Assembly (NCBI RefSeq): GCF_001649575.2
Contig: NC_051435.1
Location: 3,464,854-3,528,853, forward strand
DNA from: Kryptolebias marmoratus
Lineage: Eukaryota > Chordata > Actinopteri > Cyprinodontiformes > Rivulidae
Direction of reading: 5' to 3'
Length of the DNA: 64,000 nucleotides
The notes under the pieces are model-generated. The model saw only the letters and a program-made list of their open reading frames with translations, was not told the origin of the DNA and searched no databases. Positions 37,401 through 47,464 of this stretch are shown piece by piece (position 1 is the first letter of the stretch; each line of letters begins with the position of its first letter). A program made the position numbers and the translations under genes.

Positions 37401-37799
37401 TGCCTGAAATGAAACATTAGCGCTGACATAAGAGGGAAGCAACGAGTTCATCTACCTGAAAAAGGTTCTCCAGAGCACTTAGTCCTGAGCTGCCACTGTG
37501 ACTCTGAGTGCTGACTTGGTGTTTCTCAAGGACTCGTATGTTAAAGAAACTCTGTGGTGAACTTTCTCACAGGGCATCATAAACACATTGAGATTTGATG
37601 CTAATCAAACCATTGAAAGTTTTCTCTGCCATGTTTCCGAACAACACAGTGGTCAGCAAGCAGCTGAATATTATAACTCATTGTGTGAACGCTGAGGACG
37701 CACTCATGCTGTTTTCCTGTTTCTGTTCCTTTGGTATGTGTTTTTGGACAGTAACTAATTCAGCACACGTTCAGCTATTTTAACCTTTCATATATGAAA

Positions 37800-38130
37800 A
37801 CATTTAGCTAAGCTCATTCAGGACACTGTGGTAATGGCTTTTGTACCTTTTTATAAAATGTTGATCTTTTATTTCTTCTTTGAAATTAAAAAAATACTCA
37901 GATTTTCGAAAAACCTCGTTTTCTTTGAAATCTTCTGCAACATTCTTGCTACTTTTTTAGATTTTAGATACCGTTTAACCAATCTTAGCTTCAACTTACT
38001 GTTTCTGTTTGCTTTTAGGTGCCGTTTTACTAATTTTAGCCTTTAGCTATCGTTTTGTTCAGTTTATCGTTTTACAAATTTGAATTTTTAGCTACTTTTT
38101 TGCCTTTTCACAGAAAATATTTCTCTACTT
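37800..38130 (+). repeat. Minisatellite-bearing repeat family B, copy 2
   Basis: The leader 'agctcattcaggacactgtg' and 'ctttgaaatcttctgcaaca', 'ttcttgctacttttttagat' leads into units such as 'ttttaggtgccgttttacta' and 'attttagcctttagctatcg'. The unit period is roughly 30 bases. Confidence 0.55.
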
Positions 38131-38269
38131 TCAGTTTAAGATGCAGAAATTTCGAGGTTTCATTACAAAGAAATGAATTTAAACTAAAATAACCTTAGTT
38201 TAATACTTAGTAAGTACAGTAGAGTAAATACTGCAAACCAGAAACCAAACCACGTGTAATTATTTTCAC

Positions 38270-38660
38270 CAACTTGTGCAGATTCCTACATGTTTGGGTG
38301 ATTAATCACTGGTCATTAATGAGCACACTGTATTCCTTTAGCTGCATGTGCGGTAAATATCCATCATCATTTCACAGTGTCTAAATTTTCCCATTTTATT
38401 TGCTCTAATCCCCTGTAGCGGGTCAGGAGAGGGGAGAGGAGCAGAGGGAGAGTTGAGGGAGAATAATGCCATTTCAGGATAGGCCTTATTTAATTTACTG
38501 CAGGTCGATAGAGGTTCTCCAATTGCCTCCCCCAGATTAATAAGTAACCCACACGCGCTGTCCATCACTGTCCATCTCCCATTAGGCTTCTGAAATGGGG
38601 GCCCAAATTGCCTTGCAAGGCTGACTCTGATGGAAAACACACTCTCTCCATCCTTTTCTT
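38270..38660. other. Candidate conserved non-coding element with paired TAAT palindromes
   Basis: gattaatc (38300-38307) and cattaatg (38314-38321) are two palindromic homeodomain-type sites 6 bases apart. The following GC-richer block has a purine run (about 38426-38462) and 'cctcccccagattaataagt'. No coding frame. It lies about 0.8 kb upstream of the exon at 39467. Confidence 0.45.
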
Positions 38661-38664
38661 TCTC

Positions 38665-39460
38665 CATTGCCATCCATTCCTCTCCGTCACTTTTCTCTTT
38701 TTGTTATCAGGTTTCATTTTTAAGATGCACTCACTGCAGAGCAACACAGATGTTTTAAAGACATGCTGCCATTTAGAGATGAGCTTTGGGAGTTTGGAGT
38801 TTTAATGAGCAGTCATCAGTAAAGTAACTACAATGTGTAAATAAATTTCCCTGCAATGTGAGTATATATACTCTGGATATATCCAGACTTTCTGTTTTCT
38901 GTACCTCAAGACATTATTTCTTAAAAACATACACCTTGAATTAATCTTTGGGTGCTAGTGGGATCAGCATAGTTTTCTATTTACATTAAAAAACTCTCCT
39001 CTATAAATGTTTAACACTAATGGAAACCATGTATGCGTAATAACAGATTTGAAATATTTTTCTAATGGGACAAGTCCAGTAGAAATAATAGTCATCATCA
39101 TCAACAACACCTGATAAATTCTTGTCACTTTAGCTATTTTTTGGCAGCAAAATCAGCCATGATTCCATTGTGTATTATTTATGTTTTTACTCCAGAAACT
39201 GAGAAACTGAAAACTAACGGCACAGGTTGCCATTTTATTGTGAAAAACCAAAATATGAGAAAAAATAAGAAAAAGAAACTTAGGCAAACAGTTAAAATAA
39301 AGACAACAACCTGGAGAAGGTGGGTGTATAACTGATCGTAAAAACATAAAGAATCATTTTGCAGATAAGTTTAGCAAAATTCAAGATAAACATGCAACAT
39401 ATTTTAATATTATACCTATCAATTGGATTTATGTTACAAGGCTACACAGTGTGTTGGTGC
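38665..39460. other. Probable intron upstream of the exon
   Basis: AT-rich sequence with no open frame joined to the exon at 39467; only weak acceptor-like tracts. Confidence 0.45.
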
Positions 39461-39466
39461 TTGTAG

Positions 39467-39606
39467 CAGATAATCCAGCAGGGACCGAGGCTGAGGATCT
39501 GAGCGATGATAACATTATCTCACCACACCAGCTGAGCCGAGTGAGGATTCACCTTCAGAGTCAATGGACAGAGATGGAGAGGCAGAGGAAGCTGATAAAA
39601 GAACAA
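39467..39606 (+). CDS. Probable internal coding exon of an unidentified gene
   Basis: This is the most protein-like stretch in the window. A candidate acceptor (cttgtag) ends at 39466 and a GTGAGG donor starts at 39607, giving a 140-bp exon (137 bp if the next CAG at 39467-39469 is the acceptor). It starts with a split codon (two bases, then full codons) and ends on a codon boundary. The 46 predicted residues begin DNPAGTEAEDLSDDN, an acidic linker, and continue as a charged helical segment containing QLSRVRIHLQSQW and EMERQRKLIKEQ, typical of a coiled-coil or amphipathic helix. Codon choice is richer in G and C than the surrounding DNA. I do not recognise the family and found no certain partner exon, so no function is given. 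An expressed transcript or conservation in other fish would confirm it. Confidence 0.6.
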
Positions 39607-39829
39607 GTGAGGTGCTACACTACATGTCCATTTTAAAGCAAGACTCTCTGGACCGAATAGGAAAAGAAACAATAACATTTTATTATGAAAACAATATTTC
39701 TTATAAAGTATCTGTTAGGCTGTGCAGAAAACAGTGAGGTTTATGAGGAAAAATCAATACAGAACACACAAAGCAAACATTTCTGTTTCAGAGAAGTGTA
39801 ATATCTAAATGCACAGTTAACATCTTCTC

Positions 39830-40200
39830 TTTACTGAGGCCAGCTTCACACTGAACAGCAGCCTTGCTGTAAAAGAACCAGAACCTGGATGGTTTTTGCA
39901 CCATCTCAGGAAGGTCTTCAGGCATATTGGGCTTTCTGATACATGTGAAATGTCATGACAGGTGCAGAGTTTCAGCATGCACAAAACGTCCAAAGCAAGG
40001 TCGTGGGAGTTTATCATTGTGGGGGCAGCATATCAGGGTCCTGAGTGGAGCATGAGGCAGCGATGAAGAGGAGCCTGTGCCCAACTATATGAAGCAGGAC
40101 TGGTCTCTGACTGCATCCTGACAGTCTGAGGGTCATGAGTGGCATGCAGAGCCTGGTGAGGGTGCAGGAGAGCATCTTAGGGAATAAAACAAACAAAAAA
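39830..40200. other. Unassigned GC-richer block near the exon
   Basis: The composition is gene-like and short frames are open on both strands (for example minus 39817-40017 and 40014-40286), but every frame closes early and I recognise no repeat. It could be a decayed retroelement or a non-coding exon. Confidence 0.25.
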
Positions 40201-40999
40201 ACAGACTTAATATTATGATTATCTTCCCACTTCTTGGTGCTTCTGAACTCCCATTGAAAAAATGACACCTGTTTCAAACTTTCCACTTATTTTAGTTTTT
40301 AGCATCTTTCAAGTCTTGCCTCATGTTTGCTAATCTCTATTTGTCCACTGAGGAGCTAAAAGACGTTCTCGGCCTCTTTCTTCAAAGAACCACAAGCAAC
40401 TAAAGAATAAAGAACAGAGTAAACATTTTTTACATCATACTTTGTTGAAACATGTTTGTTTAATTTACAGAATGTACATTTTTTGTCCCTTCATTTAGTA
40501 ATATTCACAGAGAAGCCAGAGCAGAAGTGCAAAGTGAGCAGGTCCAACACAAAAACATGTTTATGGTCAACATGTTGCATCTCAAGTATCATAACAAATA
40601 TGAATATTTCAGTTCTAGTTTGTAGTCATTATTTAATTTTGAACACGTCTTCAGCTGTATTTGTATTTTATTCTATTTTTTGGTCAGAAACATCTAAATA
40701 CAAGTACAGCTCATGTTTTAAGAGAGAAAATAAAACTTCAACCTTGGCATATTTTTAATTATCTGATGGTGGGTGATCTATTTTCACTCCCTTACTTTCA
40801 GTTTGGCTCTCTGTTTGTTGTATGTTTTAGTGTTAAAATCATATTTAGTTTTAGTAAGTGGCTGAAGTTGTCTTCCATACTGGTCAGGGATGCAGAAATA
40901 GTTTCAGTAGATTTACTCATCACTTCTTAAGCTTAAAACTTCCTCCTCTGTAGATATTTGTCTGCCGAGGTGTTTAACAAAATGGCATCATGTGATGTC

Positions 41000-41615
41000 T
41001 GACAAGGCGAGGCTTGGCAGAACTCAAACTCACAACGACACAACAACGTTTTAAGGATTTTATTGCCAGGAGATTGGAAGCAGGCTCAAAGTCTTTGATC
41101 GTCTCACTTACAAGATCGGCTAGTGGTGGGACCGGAACTGGTAAGTCCACTCTAGCTGGGTTTAACGTAGCAGACCGGCTGGTCTGAAAGGGGCAGAGGC
41201 GAGAGGGAAAGTCCAAGTCCAGGCGTGAGGTCGTTACCGGTAGGTCAGAGTTCCGAAGCCAAATCCAGACAGGGAGAATCCAAAGTGCGAGGTCCAGGTG
41301 TACGAAGCAAGGTCGGTAACAGGAGATCAGAATCCAAAGAAGTATCAGGCAGGGATCAGGTAAGGTCGTGAAACAGGCAAGGGTCGAGATCAGGCATGAA
41401 CAAGAGTAGTACGCTGGACATTTACTGGCACAAGGCTTTCAATAATCTGGCAGTGAGATCTTGGGAGCTGTGGGTATTTATGGTGGCCTGAACAGGTGAG
41501 ACAGATGAAGCTGATTACATGGGCATGGCAACATGGGCGTGGCTTGAACTGTGGGACTGAGGAAAGTTACTTGACTGTGGCAAGAGGCGTGGCAGGAACA
41601 GATGGAGCTGTGACA
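41000..41615 (-). mobile_element. Intact solo LTR of gypsy type with perfect 5-bp target duplication
   Basis: On the minus strand the 616-bp element begins TGTCACAGCTCC and ends CGCCTTGTCA (TG...CA). It is flanked on both sides by atgtc (40995-40999 and 41616-41620, plus strand), a perfect 5-bp target duplication. In minus orientation it has the TATA-like ccataaataccc about 130 bases in and AATAAA about 70 bases from the 3' end, as expected of an LTR with U3, R and U5. No internal domain remains, so it arose by LTR-LTR recombination. It sits between the two exon candidates, so it may be intronic. Confidence 0.75.
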
Positions 41616-42146
41616 ATGTCAAAGTGAGCATAAGCTGTATACGTAAATAAAAAATAAACAATTGCTGTTGAGTTATTGGCAAAAGAAATATTGTTCTTGT
41701 ATTTATTTTTTCTCAGTTTTCCTTTTCACAGAATAAAACTGAAATGTTACTGTTAACAGGTTATAAAACATCTGTTACAAACATTTGATAAAGGTGGTCT
41801 CCAAATGTTTTTTTGGTACAGAAGGTGGACACGTGGATCGGCTTTATGAAAATCCTGCCATTCTTTAAGGCAACAATCTGTTAACTCCAGCTTCAGCAAC
41901 CAGAACTTTATCTCCTCAGTAATCCTAAGGTCAGCCATGCATGTCCTGTCACAGGTTGATCCCCTCGAGCAAATTAGCTGACCCACTATCTGGGATTTCT
42001 AACACTCATATGCATGTTCCCCCAGTGTCACATCCTGGAAATATTGAACACTTAATAAACCACACACTCTGGGGCTCAAATGTCAGCATCCTTAGGAGGG
42101 TCCCGTCAATACTTCCTCTGACCTTTGTCTGTGTTTATTCTTGTAG

Positions 42147-42415
42147 GACATCAGGCTTGGAGGTTGGATGGTGAAATGGAAGGCAAACAGGGAAGTCATG
42201 CTGTGCAAGAAGGAGCACCGGAGGGTTTGCTCTGCAGGCATGCAGAGCACCGAGGCCTTGTTGGGTCGGAACGGAGAAGTGAAACTCAAAATCACCTTCA
42301 TGTTTAATCGATGCATATACATTTGTTTTAACAAGACATTGTTTGGAAGTAAAGATCATATTTTACTGCGGAAACAAAAGCATAAAAATAAAACTTTGGA
42401 TGTCAAGCTTTAAAA
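42147..42415 (+). CDS. Candidate terminal exon (weak)
   Basis: A strong pyrimidine-rich acceptor (ctgtgtttattcttgtag) ends at 42146. The following ~160 bases are GC-richer than the flanks and open in two plus frames. One frame starts DIRLGGWMVKWKANREV and runs to a stop at 42411-42413. The other starts at CAT (HQAWRLDGEMEGKQG) and stops at 42305-42307. An AATAAA polyadenylation signal lies at 42387-42392, which fits a last exon best with the second frame. The exon at 39467-39606 ends in phase 0, so joining it directly would select the first frame; the two clues disagree. I recognise neither translation. It could also be a non-coding exon or a conserved element. Confidence 0.3.
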
Positions 42416-42419
42416 GGAA

Positions 42420-44800
42420 TATGTTACGAGACAGAAACTTTTGGAGATGTTGGTCTAAGTTATTCATCATTATTAATACAATCTCAGCAAATAGTTGATC
42501 TCTGTGTGCTTACAGGTTACATATAATTTAATTATTTCTTGATCCAATGTTAACTTTTTTGTTTTGGATCCATTTAATCAAGTGTAGTCATCACAATAAC
42601 TTAATCAGGTTTAGGGAAAGATTGTGTTCAACAATAACATTTGATTGGAAACATTACTTCTGAGCAGATTCTTAGCCAAAGATCCATACTCTGAAAATCT
42701 GCTCATCTGAAACCCATAAAAGGAATTAAGCTGACTGTAGTAAAAAGTTGTTTGTTTCTTTTTACATTGGCTTTGCAGTTTAGCAACTTAAATGCAGACA
42801 TGTACAAAGAAAAACGTTAGCCATTTAAGTTCATTATGTGTTGGCGTTTTTATCTAAACAACTAGAAATAACATCTGCTATCACGTTTCAGTGCAGGCCT
42901 TTTTGCTGAGAAAAGAACGTCAACATGTATTCCAGTGAAGAATTTAGAGGAAGTAACATAAATAAATTCAGAAAAAGGATTTTTTTTTCAACTCTGAAAT
43001 AACTGCCAAAACTTATTCCAAATCCAGACGCATAAAGCATCATGTAAAGTAGAACCAGTATCATTTTACTGACTGTTCACTTTTATTGAAATGTGCAGCT
43101 TTTAACAGATGCCTTTGCAGTTTAGAAGAAAATGACTTGGCATCTGTTCTGCATTCTCCCGTTTCACTGAAATCCCCTGAGTGACGATCATCAGGCATCC
43201 ACATATGCTGCTAAATGGCACCCAGACTCACAAGAACCCATGACTACTGTATAAAATCTATTGTTAAACCAACTGTTAACGCACATCAGTTTTACATTAC
43301 TTTATATCATTATAAAATCAATTCAAAATTGTCAACTTCAAAATAAAAACTAATCAAAAAAGGACAATTGCTTTTTTTTTTTTACACAGCATGTACATTT
43401 ATAAACTCTGTAAATACCATGCATGGATTTATAAAAGTTGTTTTAAAATAGGTTTTAGCGTTACCGCTTTATTTTTATCAAACTGCATAGAGAAATACAG
43501 CATTAAAGCCACTGATCTTACTGTGGAGCTTTTAAAAAACATAAACAATTTGCAGTGTTTTGACTGATTGGTGTGACAGGTTTCAGTAGTGCTACATATT
43601 TTTAAATTCCAATAGTATTCTTGTGTTTTGAAAATATGTTTCATAAAACAGTACTCTTTATTTTATTATCTTATTATCTTTCTGCTTTATACAGTGCTTT
43701 TACATATCTGTTTTGGGTGGAAGGGTCATTATTTCCCTTTCTGCTGATAGTTTTTCTGAAACAAATGGGTGTTTAGAAATTTTCACACAAATTAATACAG
43801 GTCGTCAGCACCCCCCAACTGGAACATATCCTCACTGCTCAGAGAAGGTGATAAGGATGACTCTCAGCTACAACCACACCAAATTGTATATTATTATCTG
43901 TAAAAATGACAGAGTTAGAGCCATTTTGGTATTTGTTAAGATTGATTAGCTGTGGCACCGCATTGAATTGAAAATTAAACGATTGCTCACCTTTCATGGC
44001 TGCAGGTGATAATAGTAATTACTTTACTGGAGTCTACATTGCCAGAATTACCAAACTATAAAGCTAAAATTCTCAAAAGACTCACAAAGTCTTTTAAAAG
44101 CCTCCTGGTAGTGAGAGTGCCTGATTTACCTGAGGCAATAAAGCCAGTTAAAAAAGGTTTCCAAGCAAAACATTTCAAGTTGAAGTTTCATTGTTAATCC
44201 ATTTGAGTCCATGTTGCTCCACTGCTGCAACTCAGGTGTCCATTACAAAGAGTTTGATTTGAAACAGCGAATGAAGTAACAAGATGAAGTGTTCCCAAAG
44301 GCTCAACATATTTTAAGAGAACAAAAACTATTGTCTTCACCCACCTCTATGTCTTCTTTCTTGGTGGTGTCATTAAGATAGTGGAGATTAAAGCTGTGTG
44401 GGATTAATGGACACCCTCCACTGCAGAACAAAGTTGGTCCAGGCACACAGGATCACAGGTAATGAAGAAGCAGCGTGAGTTATGACTTCATGCAGGGTCG
44501 GCCAGATAAATTTGGAGAGCAGAAGTGGTCACTGCTGACTTATCACTTGCAGAAATGACTGAAATCCAGAGCCGCACTCTGCTTCGGTGCAGTGACATTT
44601 CTTATACACAAGGGCGTGACTTTTGCTTCAGGTCAACGTTTTATGCACAAGTTTACCTGGTCATTACTACAGAGAGTTATTAGGACAAGATGGACAATGT
44701 TGCTACTGTGCGATTATCTGTCATACAGACCAAAGTATTAGTAGTATGAATCCTAATCAAGAAATGGCACCATTGTTTCCTTGTTTATAGTTGTTTCCAT
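42420..44800. other. No gene seen apart from family A copy 11
   Basis: AT-rich sequence with a T run near 43370-43384. A GC-richer piece at about 44400-44640 may be a weak conserved block. No exon recognised. Confidence 0.55.
43845..44035 (+). repeat. Dispersed repeat family A, copy 11 (3' terminus preserved)
   Basis: Plus copy with 'ggatgactctcagctacaac', 'cacaccaaattgta', 'gagttagagccattttggta' and 'gattagctgtggcaccgcat'. After an internal deletion comes the end 'ttcatggctgcaggtgataa'. This end is an imperfect inverted match to the end seen in copy 10. Confidence 0.65.
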
Positions 44801-45560
44801 ACCCTTTTCATCAATTTTAATCATTCAAATATCAAAACTTTCAGCTCCTTCAGGAGATTGGTGCAATGCCATTTGTTTTTGTGTAATTTATACTTTTAAA
44901 ATAATTAACATTTTAATTTCCTTTGGATTTTGATTTTTTTTTGGATTCAATAAAACCAAAATGGAGTTTTAAATTTTAGTTACTTTAGTTTTTAGCTACT
45001 GTTTTGCTGCTTTTAGCTTGAAATTTGCAAATTTAAGCTTTTAAATACAGTTTTGCTCATTTTGTACTGATTTCAAGGTATTTGCTTCTAGTTCCTGTTT
45101 TTGCTCAGTTTAGCTTTTAAGTAAGTAAGTAAGTAAAGTTTATTTATAAAGCACTTTTCACAGACATAAAATCACAAAGCGCTGTGCAATAATAAAACAG
45201 TCAAAACAAAAATCAACCTTAAAAACCATACCAAACACAAAAACCACCAGAAGAAACACAACAAAATCAAGAAATAAAAGCCTGGGAAAATAAATAATTT
45301 TAGCTTTAGTTTTGCTAATTTAAGCTTTTAGCTATGGTTTTGTCAGATTTAGGCTTTTAGGTACAGTTCTGCTGGTTTTAGCTTTTAGTGACTATTTTGC
45401 TGGCTTTAACATTTAGCTTCAGTTTTGCTAATTTAAGTGTTTAGCTATGGTTTTGCTAATTTGAGCTCTTAGGTAAAATTTTGCTAATTTCAATGTTTTA
45501 GCTGCAGTTTTGCTCATTTTAGCCAATATTCTGCTTGTTTTAACTGTCATTTTTTAACTC
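44800..45560 (+). repeat. Minisatellite-bearing repeat family B, copy 3 (longest)
   Basis: The leader 'tttcagctccttcaggagat' is followed from about 44980 by many ~30-base units of the type 'ttttagctactgttttgctg', 'atttaagcttttagctatgg', 'ttttgctaatttaagtgttt'. The array is split by a LINE/SINE tail at 45117-45297 and resumes to about 45560. Confidence 0.65.
45117..45297 (-). mobile_element. LINE/SINE 3' end inserted in a minisatellite
   Basis: Minus-strand reading ends 'gtgctttataaataaacttt' followed by (ACTT)n, seen on the plus strand as aagtaagtaagtaag at 45117-45135. The preceding 'tcacaaagcgctgtgcaat' is a common fish LINE/SINE tail motif. It interrupts family B copy 3. The motif tttagcttt occurs on both sides and could be the target duplication, but that motif also belongs to the host repeat unit. 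Confidence 0.6.
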
Positions 45561-45654
45561 TGAAGAACTGATTGTTACACAGCGTTGGTTTAAAGCTGTT
45601 ATCCTCTCCAGGTAAGTTCAACCAGAAGCCACTTTAGTTTCACACTTTTGTTTA

Positions 45655-45800
45655 GCACTTCGTGTGATGTAAAATGACACAAATGAGGGGCCAAATTGCC
45701 TCATTAGACAGCATTAATTACTCCCAGCAGACCAGAGAAAGTAGAATGTGCTGTAACACACCCGGAGGACACAGAATGTGACTGATTGAGACACTGTAAC
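45655..45800. other. Candidate conserved non-coding element
   Basis: Repeat-free block with 'ttgcctcattagacagcatt' and 'aattactcccagcagac', i.e. clustered TAAT-type sites. Confidence 0.3.
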
Positions 45801-46404
45801 GTCCTGCATCATTCACAGGGTCTCTGCCCTAACCAAAACTAAACTGAGGACTAAGAGTTTCTTACTGTAACGTGTGGCAGGATTCATTACACAGGCCAGT
45901 GATTCTGTCTGAGCAGCCTCCTGGTATGTGCTCCTGGTTTCTGGCCTTTGTGACAGGCACTTTTTCCTGTTTGTTCTTGAATAAACATCTAATCTATTAC
46001 TTATTTGTTTGGCTGTGTGAAAGCATGCTTTCTCCCTGAAATGGAAGGTGGAACTGAAACATCTGCTCTTTGTTCACAACATAAAGAAACACAACAATTA
46101 CTTTTTTAAGTATACAAGATATCCACCGTATAGTTGTTTTATTGTGTGGTACATATAATTAACTGAACTTGATTTTTCTCTTTGCACTGGAGGCAAACAA
46201 TGTGGGCAGATTCAGCTGCATATCACTGTGAGAGCTGAAAGATTTTCCAATCGAGTCTTCAGCAGATGGATAGAATTGTAAATGTGCCCATAACTCATTA
46301 CAGAGCAACATGGTTTGTCTGTTTGATTACACTTTAGTTTCCCCACTTTACTATCTTTCATGAAAGGTGTGCAGTCATGTAACAGCCTATTTCTGTGTGC
46401 ATTG

Positions 46405-46650
46405 GTTCATTTGTTTGTCTGTTAGCAAAATATCTCAGACATAGATGGAGAGAATTTATAAAAACTCTCACAGTTAATCGTTCTTATTAAACACCAAAGT
46501 GGCTATAACTCTCAATTCTTCAGATGTTGAGTTAAAATTAGGTGTGGTAGTTGCTGAGAGTTATCCCCAACACATACTCTGAGCGATAACAAATCATACT
46601 TTGGCATTTATGACGACCCACATATTTATTCCTTCATGAAATGCTACTTC
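46405..46650 (-). repeat. Dispersed repeat family A, copy 12
   Basis: Minus copy. The plus strand shows 'gttagcaaaatatctcagac', 'aaaactctcacagttaatcg', 'caaagtggctataactctca', 'ttaggtgtggtagttgctga', 'gagttatccccaacacatac' and the outer end 'tattccttcatgaaatgcta'. Confidence 0.65.
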
Positions 46651-46654
46651 TTTA

Positions 46655-47190
46655 AATGCATTTTCTTTTAGAAATGAAATATTACAATGAATCTTACAGC
46701 TTCCAGGTTTGCAATAACACTATAATCACACAAAAGATCCAACTCATTTCTGACTGATCTTGCAAATATGTCTAAATTTGGAGTGAAAACAGTTTCATTC
46801 AGCAACGCTATTACTGGAGATACATAAACCACGGGCAAGAATTGTTTCACAAACTGAGAGAGCTTCTTTTTTCAGCTACAAAAGCTTATTCCCCAACATG
46901 AATATTTATTGTATACATTTTTAAAATTAATTTGGAGCCCTATTCAAGTATTTAAGGATGTATCAATTATCCTTGTGTATCTTTGTTGACAAATATGGTT
47001 ACATATATTTTGAGCTGCTTAAAGGTAATAAGTGTCATCTTCAAACTTAACCAACAGTGTTTCCTGTAAAATGCTTACTAGCACAAAGCACACACAACTA
47101 AAGTATATATTTTTAGTTGGTTGCCAGCAGGAGACCTGGGGTCACCAAAGTAGTAATACTAGTAAACAGAAATATTAATTTTTCGCTGTG
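46655..47190. other. No gene seen
   Basis: AT-rich sequence; nothing recognised. Confidence 0.55.
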
Positions 47191-47194
47191 TTCA

Positions 47195-47460
47195 AAGATC
47201 ACAAGGGGCTGGAGCCAATTTCAGCTGATTATTGGTCGAGAGGAGGGGTACACCCAGTCCATCACGGAGCCGATACAAAGCTGAGAAAAACAACCACACA
47301 CACATAGAGTCACACCTCAGTTCAATTCAGAATCATCAATTACCCTTATATGCATTTTTCCAGACTGGGAAAGAAAACTCAAACAAACACAAGGAGTTTT
47401 GAACTGGAGACCTTTTGTTGGGAAGCAGCAGTGCTAAGCACCATGCAGTCAACAAAGACT
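47195..47460 (+). repeat. Common teleost repeat (family C)
   Basis: 'aaggggctggagccaatttc', 'gagaggaggggtacacccag', 'tccatcacggagccgataca', 'acacacacatagagtcacac' and the 3' block 'ttttgaactggagacctttt', 'gggaagcagcagtgctaagc'. This block order is very widespread in teleosts. Its class is not certain; it is probably non-autonomous. Confidence 0.65.
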
Positions 47461-47464
47461 CAAA

